In this document: piece by piece, positions 18,969 through 27,204 of the stretch
Numbering within the stretch: the stretch's first letter is position 1
How the letters are laid out: each line of letters starts with the position of its first letter
Assembly (NCBI RefSeq): GCF_001424835.1
Contig: NZ_LMCQ01000005.1
Span: 62,001 to 126,000 of the forward strand
DNA from: Variovorax sp. Root318D1
GTDB lineage: Bacteria > Pseudomonadota > Gammaproteobacteria > Burkholderiales > Burkholderiaceae_C
Length of the DNA stretch: 64,000 bases
Direction of reading: 5' to 3'
The notes under the pieces: generated by a model
What the model saw: only the letters and a program-made list of their open reading frames with translations
Told to the model about the DNA's origin: nothing
Database searches by the model: none
Made by a program: the position numbers and the translations under genes

Positions 18969-19206
18969 TGGCTGGCCGCTTAAAAGAAGCGAAAAGGTAG
19001 AAAATAGTTCAAAGGCGCGCCACCGGACGATTCATCCGAATGGACGGCCTTGCCGAACTCTAAAGGGGCTTGATTGCGATTTCAGGAAACGGCGCGCGGA
19101 GCATTGAGCAGCCGCGCCGCACCCCGAGAAAATACCAGCAAAGAATATGCCGATCGCCTGCGAAACGGTGATCATTTGTATCCCCAATTCGCCGCGCTTT
19201 CATTTT
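18969..19206. other. Gene-free, less GC-rich intergenic stretch
   Basis: Between the membrane-protein cassette and the gloA terminator I see no convincing gene, RNA or repeat. The minus strand should hold the promoter for the cassette but no clear -35/-10 pair stands out. Base composition matches the cassette rather than the flanks. Confidence 0.4.
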
Positions 19207-19232
19207 AAACGGCACCCTCTTGGGGCCCGTTT
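19207..19232 (-). terminator. Terminator of gloA
   Basis: AAACGG (19207-19212) pairs with CCGTTT (19227-19232), with an inner ACCC/GGGG stem and TCTT loop. On the minus strand it lies about 30 bases after the gloA stop. A T-run is only partly present. Confidence 0.55.
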
Positions 19233-19263
19233 CGAAGGGGCGAGCGGGCGGCGCAGCGGCCGG

Positions 19264-19701
19264 CTAGGAGGCGCGCAATGCGTCGGCGCCGGCTTCAGGT
19301 TGGCCCTGGGCCCTGGATTTGTCTTGTATCAATTCGACCTTGTAGCCATCGGGATCGGTCACGAAGGCGATCACCGTGGTGCCGCCCTTCACCGGGCCGG
19401 CTTCTCGCGTGACCTTGCCGCCAGCCGCCTTGATCTTCTCGCAGGCGGCATAGGCGTCCGGCACGCCAAGTGCGATGTGGCCATAGGCGGTGCCCAGCTC
19501 GTAGCTTTCGGTGCCCCAGTTGTAGGTGAGCTCGATCTCGGCCTGCTCGGGATTGCCGGTGCCGTAGCCGAGGAAGGCGAGGCTGTATTTGTACTCGGGG
19601 TTCTCCGAGGTGCGCAGCAGGTTCATGCCCAGCACCTGAGTGTAGAAATCGATCGAACGCTGGAGGTTGCCAACGCGCAGCATGGTGTGGAGGAATCGCA
19701 T
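19264..19701 (-). CDS. gloA: Lactoylglutathione lyase (glyoxalase I)
   Basis: Converts the methylglyoxal-glutathione hemithioacetal to S-lactoylglutathione. At 145 aa, metal ligands are visible: His5 (M-R-F-L-H-T-M-L), Glu in A-E-I-E-L-T-Y-N-W (about 57), His in Y-G-H-I-A-L (about 74), Glu in Y-K-V-E-L-I-Q (about 123). The short single-domain form matches nickel-type bacterial enzymes. The glutathione transferase gene ends 41 bases upstream, so the two may share a transcript and a thiol-detoxification role. Confidence 0.95.
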   Translation of the reverse strand: MRFLHTMLRVGNLQRSIDFYTQVLGMNLLRTSENPEYKYSLAFLGYGTGNPEQAEIELTYNWGTESYELGTAYGHIALGVPDAYAACEKIKAAGGKVTREAGPVKGGTTVIAFVTDPDGYKVELIQDKSRAQGQPEAGADALRAS

Positions 19702-19742
19702 CTCGTGGTAGTTGTGGTGAGGGGAAGGAACGCCGATTTTCG

Positions 19743-20423
19743 TTATTGCGCGAGCTCGAGCAAGTGCGCCTCGCGCTTGCGCAAGAACTCGCGCAGGTGC
19801 TGCGGATACTCCGGCACCACGGCGCTTTGCACGCTCGGGCGCACCGCCAGCGCATGGCGCCATGCATTCACCTTCGGCAAGGCGTCGAAGATGTGCGAGT
19901 TGCTGATTTCTTCGAACACCTCGAAATAGCGAAAGATCGGCGCGAACACCGCGTCGACCAGGCTGAAGTCGGCGCCGGCGAAGTAGGGCCCCGCACCCAG
20001 CGCGGCTTCGACGCGCTCGAACTTGGCGGCGAGTGCCAGGCGCTTCTGCTCGAACACTTCGGCGTCGCGCGTGGTTTCGTAGCCCCACAGGTCGCCGAGG
20101 ATGGCCGACCCGAATTCCATCCACGCGCGGTGTTCGGCACGGGTGAGCGGATCTTCCGGATGCAGGCGCGAGCCCGGCTGCGTTTCTTCGAGGTACTCGC
20201 AGATCACGTTGCTTTCGAACAGCACCGCTTCGCTGCCGTCGGGCCGTGCCAGCCGCAGCAGGGGCACCTTGCCGAGCGGCGAGATCGCAACGAACCAATC
20301 GGGCTTGTTGGCAAGGTCGATCACGACGCGTTGAAACGGCACCTTCTTTTCGGCCAGTGCGATGGCTGCGCGCTGCACGTAAGGGCACAGCAGGTGGCTG
20401 ACGAGGGTGAGTGGCTTGGACAT
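19743..20423 (-). CDS. Glutathione S-transferase family protein
   Basis: A 226-aa protein with an N-terminal thioredoxin fold (1-85) containing [10 protein letters not shown] at about 9-18, a Cys-type active site as in omega/GrxB-like classes, and the glutathione-binding V-P-L-L and E-S-N-V-I motifs. It has a C-terminal all-helical domain (about 95-220). ATG 20423 is preferred over a start at 20507, which would read through the terminator hairpin of the iron operon. Substrate unknown. Just upstream of gloA. Confidence 0.88.
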   Translation of the reverse strand: MSKPLTLVSHLLCPYVQRAAIALAEKKVPFQRVVIDLANKPDWFVAISPLGKVPLLRLARPDGSEAVLFESNVICEYLEETQPGSRLHPEDPLTRAEHRAWMEFGSAILGDLWGYETTRDAEVFEQKRLALAAKFERVEAALGAGPYFAGADFSLVDAVFAPIFRYFEVFEEISNSHIFDALPKVNAWRHALAVRPSVQSAVVPEYPQHLREFLRKREAHLLELAQ

Positions 20424-20496
20424 GGCGTTTGCGTTCTCGAAGAAGAAAAGTTGAATGGAGCGCCGCGATTCTTGCGGGCCCGAACAACCTTTTCCC

Positions 20497-20520
20497 GAAA
20501 AGCCCATTCGCCGAATGGGC
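20497..20520 (-). terminator. Terminator of the iron ABC operon
   Basis: GCCCATTC (20502-20509), GCC loop, GAATGGGC (20513-20520): a perfect 8-bp stem. On the minus strand it is followed by TTTT. It begins 9 bases after the ATPase gene's stop. Confidence 0.75.
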
Positions 20521-20528
20521 GCCTTGTG

Positions 20529-21212
20529 CTACTGGGCGGTGTCCAGCCAGTGCGTGATTCGGCCCCCGTGCATCACGCCGATACGGTCGGCCATGGCATG
20601 GGCCTCGGCGTCGTTGTGGGTGACCAGGATGGCGGTCTGGCCGGCGCGCTTGAGGATGCCGCGCACCTCCGCCGTCAGGCGCTCGCGTGTGCCGCCGTCG
20701 AGATTGGAAAAGGGTTCGTCGAGCAGCAGCAGCGCGGGCGAAGGTGCCAGCGCGCGGGCCAGCGCGATGCGCTGCTGCTGGCCGCCCGAGAGTTCGTGCG
20801 GAAAGCGCTCGCCGGCATCGGCCAGGCCGACCAGCGCCAGCATCTCGGCCACGCGCGCCTGCTGCATCGAACGGCTCGAACGGCGCAGGCCGAAGGCCAC
20901 GTTCTGGCCCGCCGTCAGGTGGGGAAAGAGCGCGTACTCCTGGAACATCATGCCCACGCGCCGCTGCTCGGGCGGCAGGTGCACCTCTGTCGAAGAGAGC
21001 AGCACGTCACCCAGACGGATGCTGCCGGCGCGTAGCGGCTCGAAGCCCGCAATCGCACGCAGCACGGTGGTCTTGCCGCAGCCCGAAGGGCCAAAGAGGC
21101 ATGCGATTTCACCGGCGGGCAGCGAGAGCGAGAAGTCGCTCACCACGGTGTGCAGGCCGCGCGGTGTCTCGTAGGCGAGTTGGATCGATTCGATGGAAAG
21201 AGAGGAACTCAT
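20529..21212 (-). CDS. fbpC: Ferric iron ABC transporter ATP-binding protein
   Basis: ATPase of the ferric iron importer. The 227-aa product shows Walker [10 protein letters not shown], signature L-S-G-G-Q-Q-Q-R, Walker [13 protein letters not shown] and the H-loop T-H-N-D. It is shorter than typical FbpC (about 350 aa): it lacks the C-terminal TOBE/regulatory domain that senses iron or regulators. Its ATG overlaps the permease stop (ATGA). Third gene of the Fur-boxed operon. Confidence 0.88.
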   Translation of the reverse strand: MSSSLSIESIQLAYETPRGLHTVVSDFSLSLPAGEIACLFGPSGCGKTTVLRAIAGFEPLRAGSIRLGDVLLSSTEVHLPPEQRRVGMMFQEYALFPHLTAGQNVAFGLRRSSRSMQQARVAEMLALVGLADAGERFPHELSGGQQQRIALARALAPSPALLLLDEPFSNLDGGTRERLTAEVRGILKRAGQTAILVTHNDAEAHAMADRIGVMHGGRITHWLDTAQ

Positions 21213-22888
21213 GTCTTGTCCGGGCCGGGCAGCGCCGATGGCGTGCCCAGCTGATTGCGCGCCAGCAGAATCACGGGCAGCAGGCCCACCGCGACGATGG
21301 CGAGCGCGGCAATGGCGCCTTCCTCATACGTGCCGCGGGCGGCCTCGGCATAGAGCCAGGTGGCCAGCGTGTCGAAGTTGGCCGGCCGCAGCAGCAGTGT
21401 GGCGGGCAGTTCCTTCATGGCATCGACAAAAACCAGCAGCGCGCCCGTGGCAATGGCGGGCTGCAAAAGCGGCAGATGCACTCGCCGCAGCGTGCTGCCA
21501 CTGGTCTCGCCCAGCAGCCGCGACGCCTGCTCGATGGCGGGCGGAATGCGCGCGAGTCCGGCTTCGATGCCGCCGACCGGCATGGCAAGGAAACGGATCG
21601 CGCAGGCCACCACCAGCACGATGCCCGCACCCATGAGCGGCAGGCCCTGCAGGCCAAGCACATTGGCGAGCGCGGCGTCGACCGCGAGCGCGGGCGTGAG
21701 CAGGCCGATGGCGAGCACCGTGCCCGGCACCGCGTAGCCCAGCGTGGCGACGCGTGCCTGCCAGCGTGCGCGGCTGGGTCGCGAGCCCTGGCTGCGCGCT
21801 GTCCATGCGACGACCAACCCCCCCGCCACCGCCACCACCGTCACTCCGGCGGCCAGGGCCAGTGTGTTGCCGAGGCTTGCGAGCAGGCCATGCGATACGC
21901 CGCCACCCTGGTGCAGCCGCTTGGCGCTCTCCCACACCAGGTAGAGGGCTGGCGCCACGAAACCGATCAGCACCGGCAGCGTGGCGATGGCGGTTGCGAG
22001 CCAGGCGGCGCTGCCGTGCAGGCGGCGCGGCTGCATGGCTCGCATGCGTTGCGCCGAGCCGAAGCGCTGGTGCTGGCGTCCGTTGCGCTCGAGCCAGACG
22101 AGCGCCACCACCATGAACAGCATCGCGCAGGCGATCTGCGCCGCGCCCGCCAGGTCGGAGCGCGTGATCCACGTGGTGTAGACCGCCACCGTGAGCGTGT
22201 TGATGCCGAGGAATTCAGAGGCGCCGATGTCGTTCAGCGTCTCGAGCAGCGCGAGGCTCAGGCCCACCGCAAGCGCCGGCCGAGCGAGCGGCAGCGCCAC
22301 CCGAAAGAACGCGCCGCGCCGGCTTTCGCCCAGCGTGCGGGCGGCTTCCATCAGGTGCGCGGGCTGAGTCATGAACATGGCGCGCGCGGTCATGTAGACA
22401 TAGGGGTACAGCACGAAGCCGAGCACGAAGATCGCGCCCGGCATCGAGCGCAGGTCGGGCAGGCGGAACTGGCGCGGACTGTCGAAGCCCAGTGCCCAGC
22501 GGATCGCGCCTTGCACCGGACCGATCGGGTGCAGCAGGTCGAGATAGGCGAAGGCGACGATGTAGGTCGGCATTGCCAGCGGCAGCAGCAGCGCCCAGTG
22601 CAGCACGCGCCGGCCCGGAAAGTCGCAGGCCGTGACCAGCCACGCACAGCCGGTGCCGATCACAAGCACCATCGTGCCCACGCCTGCCAGCAGCACGGCC
22701 GTGTTGAGTGCGGCCCGTGGCAGCACGTGCGCGAACAGCGGCCCCCAGTGCCCCACGCCGGACCCGAACGCCAGCCATGCCAGCGTGAGCACCGGCGCCA
22801 GCACGCCGATGGCGATGGCGAACGAGGCCGAGCGCCAGAGCGGGCCTGCAGCATGCAGGCCCGGCAAGTGGCGCCGCGCGATCAGCAT
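21209..22888 (-). CDS. fbpB: Ferric iron ABC transporter permease (two-domain)
   Basis: A 559-aa inner-membrane permease made of two fused halves, about twelve membrane helices, as in FbpB/SfuB. Each half carries a binding-protein-dependent permease loop: E-A-A-R-T-L-G-E-S-R (about 180) and E-Q-A-S-R-L-L-G-E-T (about 455). Overlaps the ATPase gene by 4 bases. The binding protein gene ends 34 bases upstream. Substrate Fe3+ is inferred from the Fur box and the binding protein. Confidence 0.9.
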   Translation of the reverse strand: MLIARRHLPGLHAAGPLWRSASFAIAIGVLAPVLTLAWLAFGSGVGHWGPLFAHVLPRAALNTAVLLAGVGTMVLVIGTGCAWLVTACDFPGRRVLHWALLLPLAMPTYIVAFAYLDLLHPIGPVQGAIRWALGFDSPRQFRLPDLRSMPGAIFVLGFVLYPYVYMTARAMFMTQPAHLMEAARTLGESRRGAFFRVALPLARPALAVGLSLALLETLNDIGASEFLGINTLTVAVYTTWITRSDLAGAAQIACAMLFMVVALVWLERNGRQHQRFGSAQRMRAMQPRRLHGSAAWLATAIATLPVLIGFVAPALYLVWESAKRLHQGGGVSHGLLASLGNTLALAAGVTVVAVAGGLVVAWTARSQGSRPSRARWQARVATLGYAVPGTVLAIGLLTPALAVDAALANVLGLQGLPLMGAGIVLVVACAIRFLAMPVGGIEAGLARIPPAIEQASRLLGETSGSTLRRVHLPLLQPAIATGALLVFVDAMKELPATLLLRPANFDTLATWLYAEAARGTYEEGAIAALAIVAVGLLPVILLARNQLGTPSALPGPDKT

Positions 22889-22922
22889 TCGGGCACCAGG
22901 AACGCGTGCCCGGCCATCTCGA

Positions 22923-23984
22923 TCACTGGTCGAAACCGACCTTGTCCACCAAAGCGCTGGCTTGCTTGCGGTACTTGGCGATCTCGGCCACCGGCAGCGC
23001 GTCGGCCTTCACCCCGCCGATGGTCTCGCCGATGATCGAGTCGAGCGCCACGCCCTTGCGCACCGGGTACTCGTAGTTGGCCTGCGCGTAGAGCGTCTGC
23101 GCCGGCTCCGACACCAGGAACTCGATCAGTTTGACCGCATTGGCGCGCTGCGGCGCATTCTTGGCCACGGCCGCGCCGCTGATGTTGACGTGCGTGCCGC
23201 CGCTCTTGGCGTTGGCGAAGGTCGGGCGGATCACCTTGATGGCGTCGCCCCACTTGCGTGCATCGGTGCCTTCCTTGGCGCTCTTCATCTGGCCGACGTA
23301 GTACGAGTTGGCCAGGCCGATGTCGCAGATGCCGCCCAGGATGTCGCGCGCCACGTCGCGGTCGCCGCCGGTGGCCTTGCGGGCCAGGTTGGCCTTGACG
23401 CCGCGCAGCCACTGTTCGGCCTTGGCCTCGCCGTCGTGCGCGATCATCGCCGCCACCAGTGCCGTGTTGTAGGGGTGCTGGCCCGCGCGGATGCAGACCT
23501 TGCCCTTCCACTTCGGGTTGGCCAGGTCTTCATAGCGGAAGCTGGTGAGCGGCTGGTTCTTGTCGGCGTAGAGCACGCGCGCGCGCAACGAGAGCGCGAC
23601 CCACTGCCCATCGGCACCGCGCAGGTTGGCGGGCACAGCCGATTCGATCGCGGCCGACTTCACCGGCTGCGTCACGCCGCCATCGACCAGATCCATCAGG
23701 TTGCCAATGTCTACCGTCATCAGCACGTCGGCCGGCGAACGCGCGCCCTCGGCCTTGACGCGCTCCAGCAGGCCGTCTTTCACGAAAACGGTGTTGACCT
23801 TGATGTTGCTCTGCGTGCTGAAGGCGGTAATCAGCGGCTGGATCAGCGCGGGCTCGCGCGTCGTGTAGAGCGTGAGTTCGTCATTGGCGGCGTAGGCCGG
23901 CAAGGCGGCGGCTGCCAGCCAGGCGGCGGAGACGCCGATCAGTGCGCGGGCGGCGCGGCCTTGGACGCCGAAGCGGTCGGTCAT
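22923..23984 (-). CDS. fbpA: Ferric iron ABC transporter substrate-binding protein
   Basis: Periplasmic iron-binding protein, 353 aa. Signal peptide about 1-33 (A-A-L-P-A-Y-A), then N-D-E-L-T-L-Y-T-T-R-E-P and the FbpA-family lobes. The C-terminal I-G-L-A-N-S-Y-Y-V-G region holds the paired Tyr that clamp Fe3+ in this family. GGAGG lies 8 bases ahead of ATG 23984. First gene of the operon, controlled by the Fur box at 24040-24058. Confidence 0.92.
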   Translation of the reverse strand: MTDRFGVQGRAARALIGVSAAWLAAAALPAYAANDELTLYTTREPALIQPLITAFSTQSNIKVNTVFVKDGLLERVKAEGARSPADVLMTVDIGNLMDLVDGGVTQPVKSAAIESAVPANLRGADGQWVALSLRARVLYADKNQPLTSFRYEDLANPKWKGKVCIRAGQHPYNTALVAAMIAHDGEAKAEQWLRGVKANLARKATGGDRDVARDILGGICDIGLANSYYVGQMKSAKEGTDARKWGDAIKVIRPTFANAKSGGTHVNISGAAVAKNAPQRANAVKLIEFLVSEPAQTLYAQANYEYPVRKGVALDSIIGETIGGVKADALPVAEIAKYRKQASALVDKVGFDQ

Positions 23985-24039
23985 GAAGGATCCTCCAGGT
24001 GCAGAGACGTATTTGAAAAAGCATCGCAGCCATGTGGCT

Positions 24040-24058
24040 GACGATGAGAATCATTATC
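24040..24058 (-). promoter_or_regulatory. Fur box upstream of fbpA
   Basis: The 19 bases match the classical Fur box (GATAATGATAATCATTATC) at 16 of 19 positions; the ATCATTATC half is exact. It lies about 56 bases upstream of the fbpA start and overlaps a minus-strand GATAAT that could be the -10. Iron repression of the operon is the expected consequence. Confidence 0.85.
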
Positions 24059-24138
24059 ACTGCCCTTGGGGTGCTTTTTACGTCCTTGCACTTACACGGT
24101 GAAGGATTCCCGGATGGGCCTGCCGCCCCTGTGGACCT

Positions 24139-24831
24139 TCAATCCACCCAGCGGCAGACCTGTTCCAGCGCCGCGCGCGTCGTGCGAAAGCGGTTCGCGG
24201 GATGCGAGGCATCCTCGTAGCCAAACGAAATGCCGCACACCACCTGGCGATCGTCCGGAATGTCGAACCACCGGCGCAGGAACTTTGCGCGCGAGGCCAC
24301 GGCCGCCTGGGCGATGCTGGCCACACCGAAGCTGCGGGCCGCGAGCACGAAATTGTTGACATAGGCGCCGCAGTCCACTGCGCCGTAGGTGCCGAGCACC
24401 GCCTCGGTAGTGACGAGGGCCAGGTGTGGCGCGCCGAAGAACCGGAAGTTCTCCCGCGCCTGCCGCTCCGAAGCCTCGCGGTCGCCGCGTGCGATACCCA
24501 CGCTTTCGTACAGCTGGAAGCCGCATTCACGCCGGCGCTCGAGGTACACGCCGCGGTATTCGGAGGGAGGCGCGATGTCGAACGCGGCATCGGCCGCGGC
24601 TTCTGCCGAGTCGAAGGCCTGGCGGAGCCGCTCGGTAGCGGCGGCGCTGGTCACGATCACCTGCCAGGGCTGCGAGTTGCACCATGAGCCGGTGCGCTGC
24701 GCGAGCTGGAGGATGGCATCGATCATTTCTCTCGGTACCGGATCGGCAAGGTAGCCGCGGCAGCTGTAACGCTGGTCGAGAAGGGCCTTGAAGGCCGGTG
24801 CAAGCGAGGGGTCGTCGGGCGTCGGAGGCAT
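24139..24831 (-). CDS. Nitroreductase family protein
   Basis: A 230-aa FMN-dependent oxidoreductase of the nitroreductase fold. The N-terminal Q-R-Y-S-C-R-G-Y-L (about 20-28) is the FMN-phosphate contact, S-W-C-N-S-Q-P-W-Q (about 48-56) the second FMN segment, and G-I-S-F-G-Y the conserved C-terminal strand. ATG 24831 is preferred over 24891. Natural substrate unknown (quinones, nitroaromatics or enones in relatives). The thioesterase gene stop is 13 bases upstream on the same strand, so they probably form an operon. Confidence 0.85.
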   Translation of the reverse strand: MPPTPDDPSLAPAFKALLDQRYSCRGYLADPVPREMIDAILQLAQRTGSWCNSQPWQVIVTSAAATERLRQAFDSAEAAADAAFDIAPPSEYRGVYLERRRECGFQLYESVGIARGDREASERQARENFRFFGAPHLALVTTEAVLGTYGAVDCGAYVNNFVLAARSFGVASIAQAAVASRAKFLRRWFDIPDDRQVVCGISFGYEDASHPANRFRTTRAALEQVCRWVD

Positions 24832-24844
24832 GGCGGTGGCCGGT

Positions 24845-25393
24845 TCAGCGTGGCGTTGGAATCTCGAACACCAGGCAGGTGGTGGTGGCATGCGCGTACA
24901 GCTTGCCGTCGGGCCCGACGAGCCGTGCCTCGGCGGTGGCGAGCTGCCGGCCGCAATGGATCACCTTGCCCTCGGCGCGAACCCGCTGCACCTGGGGTGT
25001 GACGCCTCTCACGAAGTTCACGCTCAGCTCGGCCGTCGTGTAGCTGCGGCCCACCGGCATCATGGTGTGGATCGCGCAGCCCAGCGCGGAATCGAGCACC
25101 GTGGCAATCCAGCCGCCGTGGATGGTGCCGAGCGGGTTCAAGTGCTGCGCCAGCGGAGTGCCCTGGAACACCGCCACGCCGGGGCTGACGGAAAGCAGCG
25201 TGAAGTCGAGCGTCTTGGCAATGGCCGCAAAGGGAATCTCGCCCCTCAGCATGGCCTGCATCATTTCGAGCCCGGTCTTGCCGGCGATCTGCTCAGGCCG
25301 TGCCAGGCCAGGGCCGGGTCCCGCATCGAGGCGTTGGACGATCTCGGCCTCTTGGGCGATCCACGCGTCGATGACATGGGACGGCTCGGTCAT
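24845..25393 (-). CDS. PaaI-type hotdog thioesterase
   Basis: A 182-aa acyl-CoA thioesterase-like protein with a hotdog fold. The family motif H-P-x-x-x-x-H-G-G is seen as N-P-L-G-T-I-H-G-G-W (about 86-95), followed by the long helix L-D-S-A-L-G-C-A. AAGGAA lies about 8 bases ahead of ATG 25393. Divergent from marR across a 44- to 53-base gap packed with palindromes, so it is probably controlled by that regulator. Confidence 0.82.
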   Translation of the reverse strand: MTEPSHVIDAWIAQEAEIVQRLDAGPGPGLARPEQIAGKTGLEMMQAMLRGEIPFAAIAKTLDFTLLSVSPGVAVFQGTPLAQHLNPLGTIHGGWIATVLDSALGCAIHTMMPVGRSYTTAELSVNFVRGVTPQVQRVRAEGKVIHCGRQLATAEARLVGPDGKLYAHATTTCLVFEIPTPR

Positions 25394-25411
25394 GAAAGAA
25401 TTCCTTGATAG

Positions 25412-25439
25412 TTGCATATACAATCATTGTAGCTACAAT
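25412..25439 (+). promoter_or_regulatory. marR promoter with two overlapping palindromic operators
   Basis: TACAATCATTGTA (25419-25431) and ATTGTAGCTACAAT (25426-25439, a perfect 14-bp palindrome) overlap by 6 bases. A plus-strand promoter fits here: -35 TTGCAT (25412-25417), 16-base spacer, -10 TACAAT (25434-25439). The predicted start point falls at about 25446-25447, i.e. at an ATG, which would give a leaderless mRNA. Confidence 0.7.
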
Positions 25440-25446
25440 GAAAAGC

Positions 25447-25941
25447 ATGAACACCGCTCTGAAGCCTCAGCTGAAGCCCCAAGGATGTACCAATTTCCGT
25501 CTGCGCCGGCTCTCCAGGCTGGCGTCGCGCCTCTATGACGCGCACGTTGCGCCTAGCGGGCTCAAGACCACGCAGTATTCACTGCTCTCGCACGTGCTGC
25601 ATTTCGGGCCGCTCCGCCCCGTCGACGTGGCGCGCGAGATGAACGTCGACGCCTCCACGCTCACGCGCAATCTCAAGCCTATGCTGGCGGCGGGCTTCCT
25701 GGTGCAGACCGAGGGCCCCGATGCGCGCAGCCGCATGCTGGCGATCACCGATGCGGGCCGCGAGAAGCGAGCCGAGGCGCAGCGCCTTTGGCACGGCGCG
25801 CAGCTCGCGCTCAACGACATCCTCGGCACGGAGCGCGTGCTGGCGCTGCATGCCCTTCTCGACGAGAGCCTGGAATTGCTGCAGCGCGCAGGCCTGGGCG
25901 ATGGACAGCCGGAAGACCAAACAGGAGCCCGCGATGAATGA
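25447..25941 (+). CDS. MarR family transcriptional regulator
   Basis: A 164-aa winged-helix repressor: recognition helix D-A-S-T-L-T-R-N-L (about 68-76), wing with G-P-D-A-R-S-R-M-L-A-I-T (about 90-101), flanking dimerisation helices. ATG 25447 is chosen because the promoter's start point coincides with it; ATG 25438 sits inside the -10/operator. It overlaps the MFS gene by 8 bases, so regulator and pump are coupled. The N-terminal segment of about 12 residues is polar and may be disordered. Probable autorepressor of the divergent region. Confidence 0.88.
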   Translation: MNTALKPQLKPQGCTNFRLRRLSRLASRLYDAHVAPSGLKTTQYSLLSHVLHFGPLRPVDVAREMNVDASTLTRNLKPMLAAGFLVQTEGPDARSRMLAITDAGREKRAEAQRLWHGAQLALNDILGTERVLALHALLDESLELLQRAGLGDGQPEDQTGARDE

Positions 25942-27169
25942 AACCTCTTTGCGGCGCCATGCGCTCTGGCTCGTGCTGCTTGCGGCCGCGGGCGCTTTTG
26001 CGCTCACGATGGGCGTGCGCCAGACGATGGGGCTGTTCCTCTCGGCGCTCAACACCTCGACCGCTCTCGGGATCGGCAGCATCAGCCTCGCGTTCGCGTT
26101 CGGGCAGCTCTGGTGGGGACTCACGCAACCCTTTGCGGGCGCCGTGGCCGACCGCATCGGAACCGGGCGCGTGGTGTTCATCGGCGTGCTGCTGGTGGCC
26201 GTCGGCACGCTCATCACGCCGCTCATGACGAGCACGGCGGGCCTGATCTTCGCCATTGGCGTGCTCGCGGCCGGCGGCGCCGGCATGGCGGGCCCTTCGG
26301 TGCTGATGGCCGCGACCACGCGCCTGGTGCCGGCGGACAAGCGCGGCCTGGCCACCGGCTTGGTGAATGCCGGCGGTTCCTTCGGACAGTTCGCGATGGC
26401 GCCGATCGCCGTCGGCCTGACGGCGGCCGTGGGCTGGGCCGGCGCCATGCAGTGGCTCGGCGTGCTGGTGCTGCTGGCGCTGCCGGCCGCATGGGTGCTC
26501 AAGGGCAATTCGAACGCAATGGCCGCGGCTTCAGCGGCCGCATCGGGCACAAAGCCGCTGAGTGCGCGCCAGGCCATCGGCCAGGCGCTCGCGACGCCCA
26601 GCTTCCGCTACCTGAGTCTGGGCTTCCTGGTCTGCGGCTTCCACGTTGCCTTCCTGGCCACGCACCTGCCCGGCGTCGTCGCGGCCTGCGGGCTGCCGGC
26701 CGAGGTCGGTGGCTGGGCGCTCGCAATGATCGGGCTCTTCAACATCGTCGGCAGCCTTGCGATGGGCTGGGCCGTCGGGCGCTGGCGCATGAAGTCGCTG
26801 CTGTCGCTGGTCTATGCCACGCGCGCCATCGCCGTGCTGGTGTTCCTGCTGGCGCCGAAGACGACCTTGGTCATGCTTGTGTTCGCCGCCGTGATGGGTG
26901 TGACCTTTCTGTCCACCGTGCCGCCCACCGCCGGCCTGGTCGCCAAGATGTTCGGGCCGGCCAACATGGCGATGCTGTTCGGCATCGTGATGCTGGCGCA
27001 CCAGATCGGCGGTTTCCTGGGCGCGTACCTGGGCGGCTACGTGTTCCAGGCCACGGGCAACTACGACATCGTCTGGTACATCGACATCGCGCTCGCCGCG
27101 GGCGCCGCGCTGGTGCACCTGCCGATCCGCGAAGCGCGGCTCGCGCGTTCAAAGCTGGCGGCCGCATGA
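25934..27169 (+). CDS. MFS transporter
   Basis: A 411-aa major facilitator superfamily carrier with twelve membrane helices. The cytoplasmic loop motif A-D-R-I-G-T-G-R (motif A, about 74-81) follows helix 2, and the G-G-S-F-G-Q segment is in helix 5. AGGAG lies 9 bases before ATG 25934. Coupled to marR, the usual arrangement for an inducible efflux pump; the closest groups are YbfB/oxalate-formate-type MFS. Substrate unknown. Confidence 0.88.
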   Translation: MNETSLRRHALWLVLLAAAGAFALTMGVRQTMGLFLSALNTSTALGIGSISLAFAFGQLWWGLTQPFAGAVADRIGTGRVVFIGVLLVAVGTLITPLMTSTAGLIFAIGVLAAGGAGMAGPSVLMAATTRLVPADKRGLATGLVNAGGSFGQFAMAPIAVGLTAAVGWAGAMQWLGVLVLLALPAAWVLKGNSNAMAAASAAASGTKPLSARQAIGQALATPSFRYLSLGFLVCGFHVAFLATHLPGVVAACGLPAEVGGWALAMIGLFNIVGSLAMGWAVGRWRMKSLLSLVYATRAIAVLVFLLAPKTTLVMLVFAAVMGVTFLSTVPPTAGLVAKMFGPANMAMLFGIVMLAHQIGGFLGAYLGGYVFQATGNYDIVWYIDIALAAGAALVHLPIREARLARSKLAAA

Positions 27170-27204
27170 GCGCGCACCGCGGCGCACAGCACGGAGGTCG
27201 ATGA

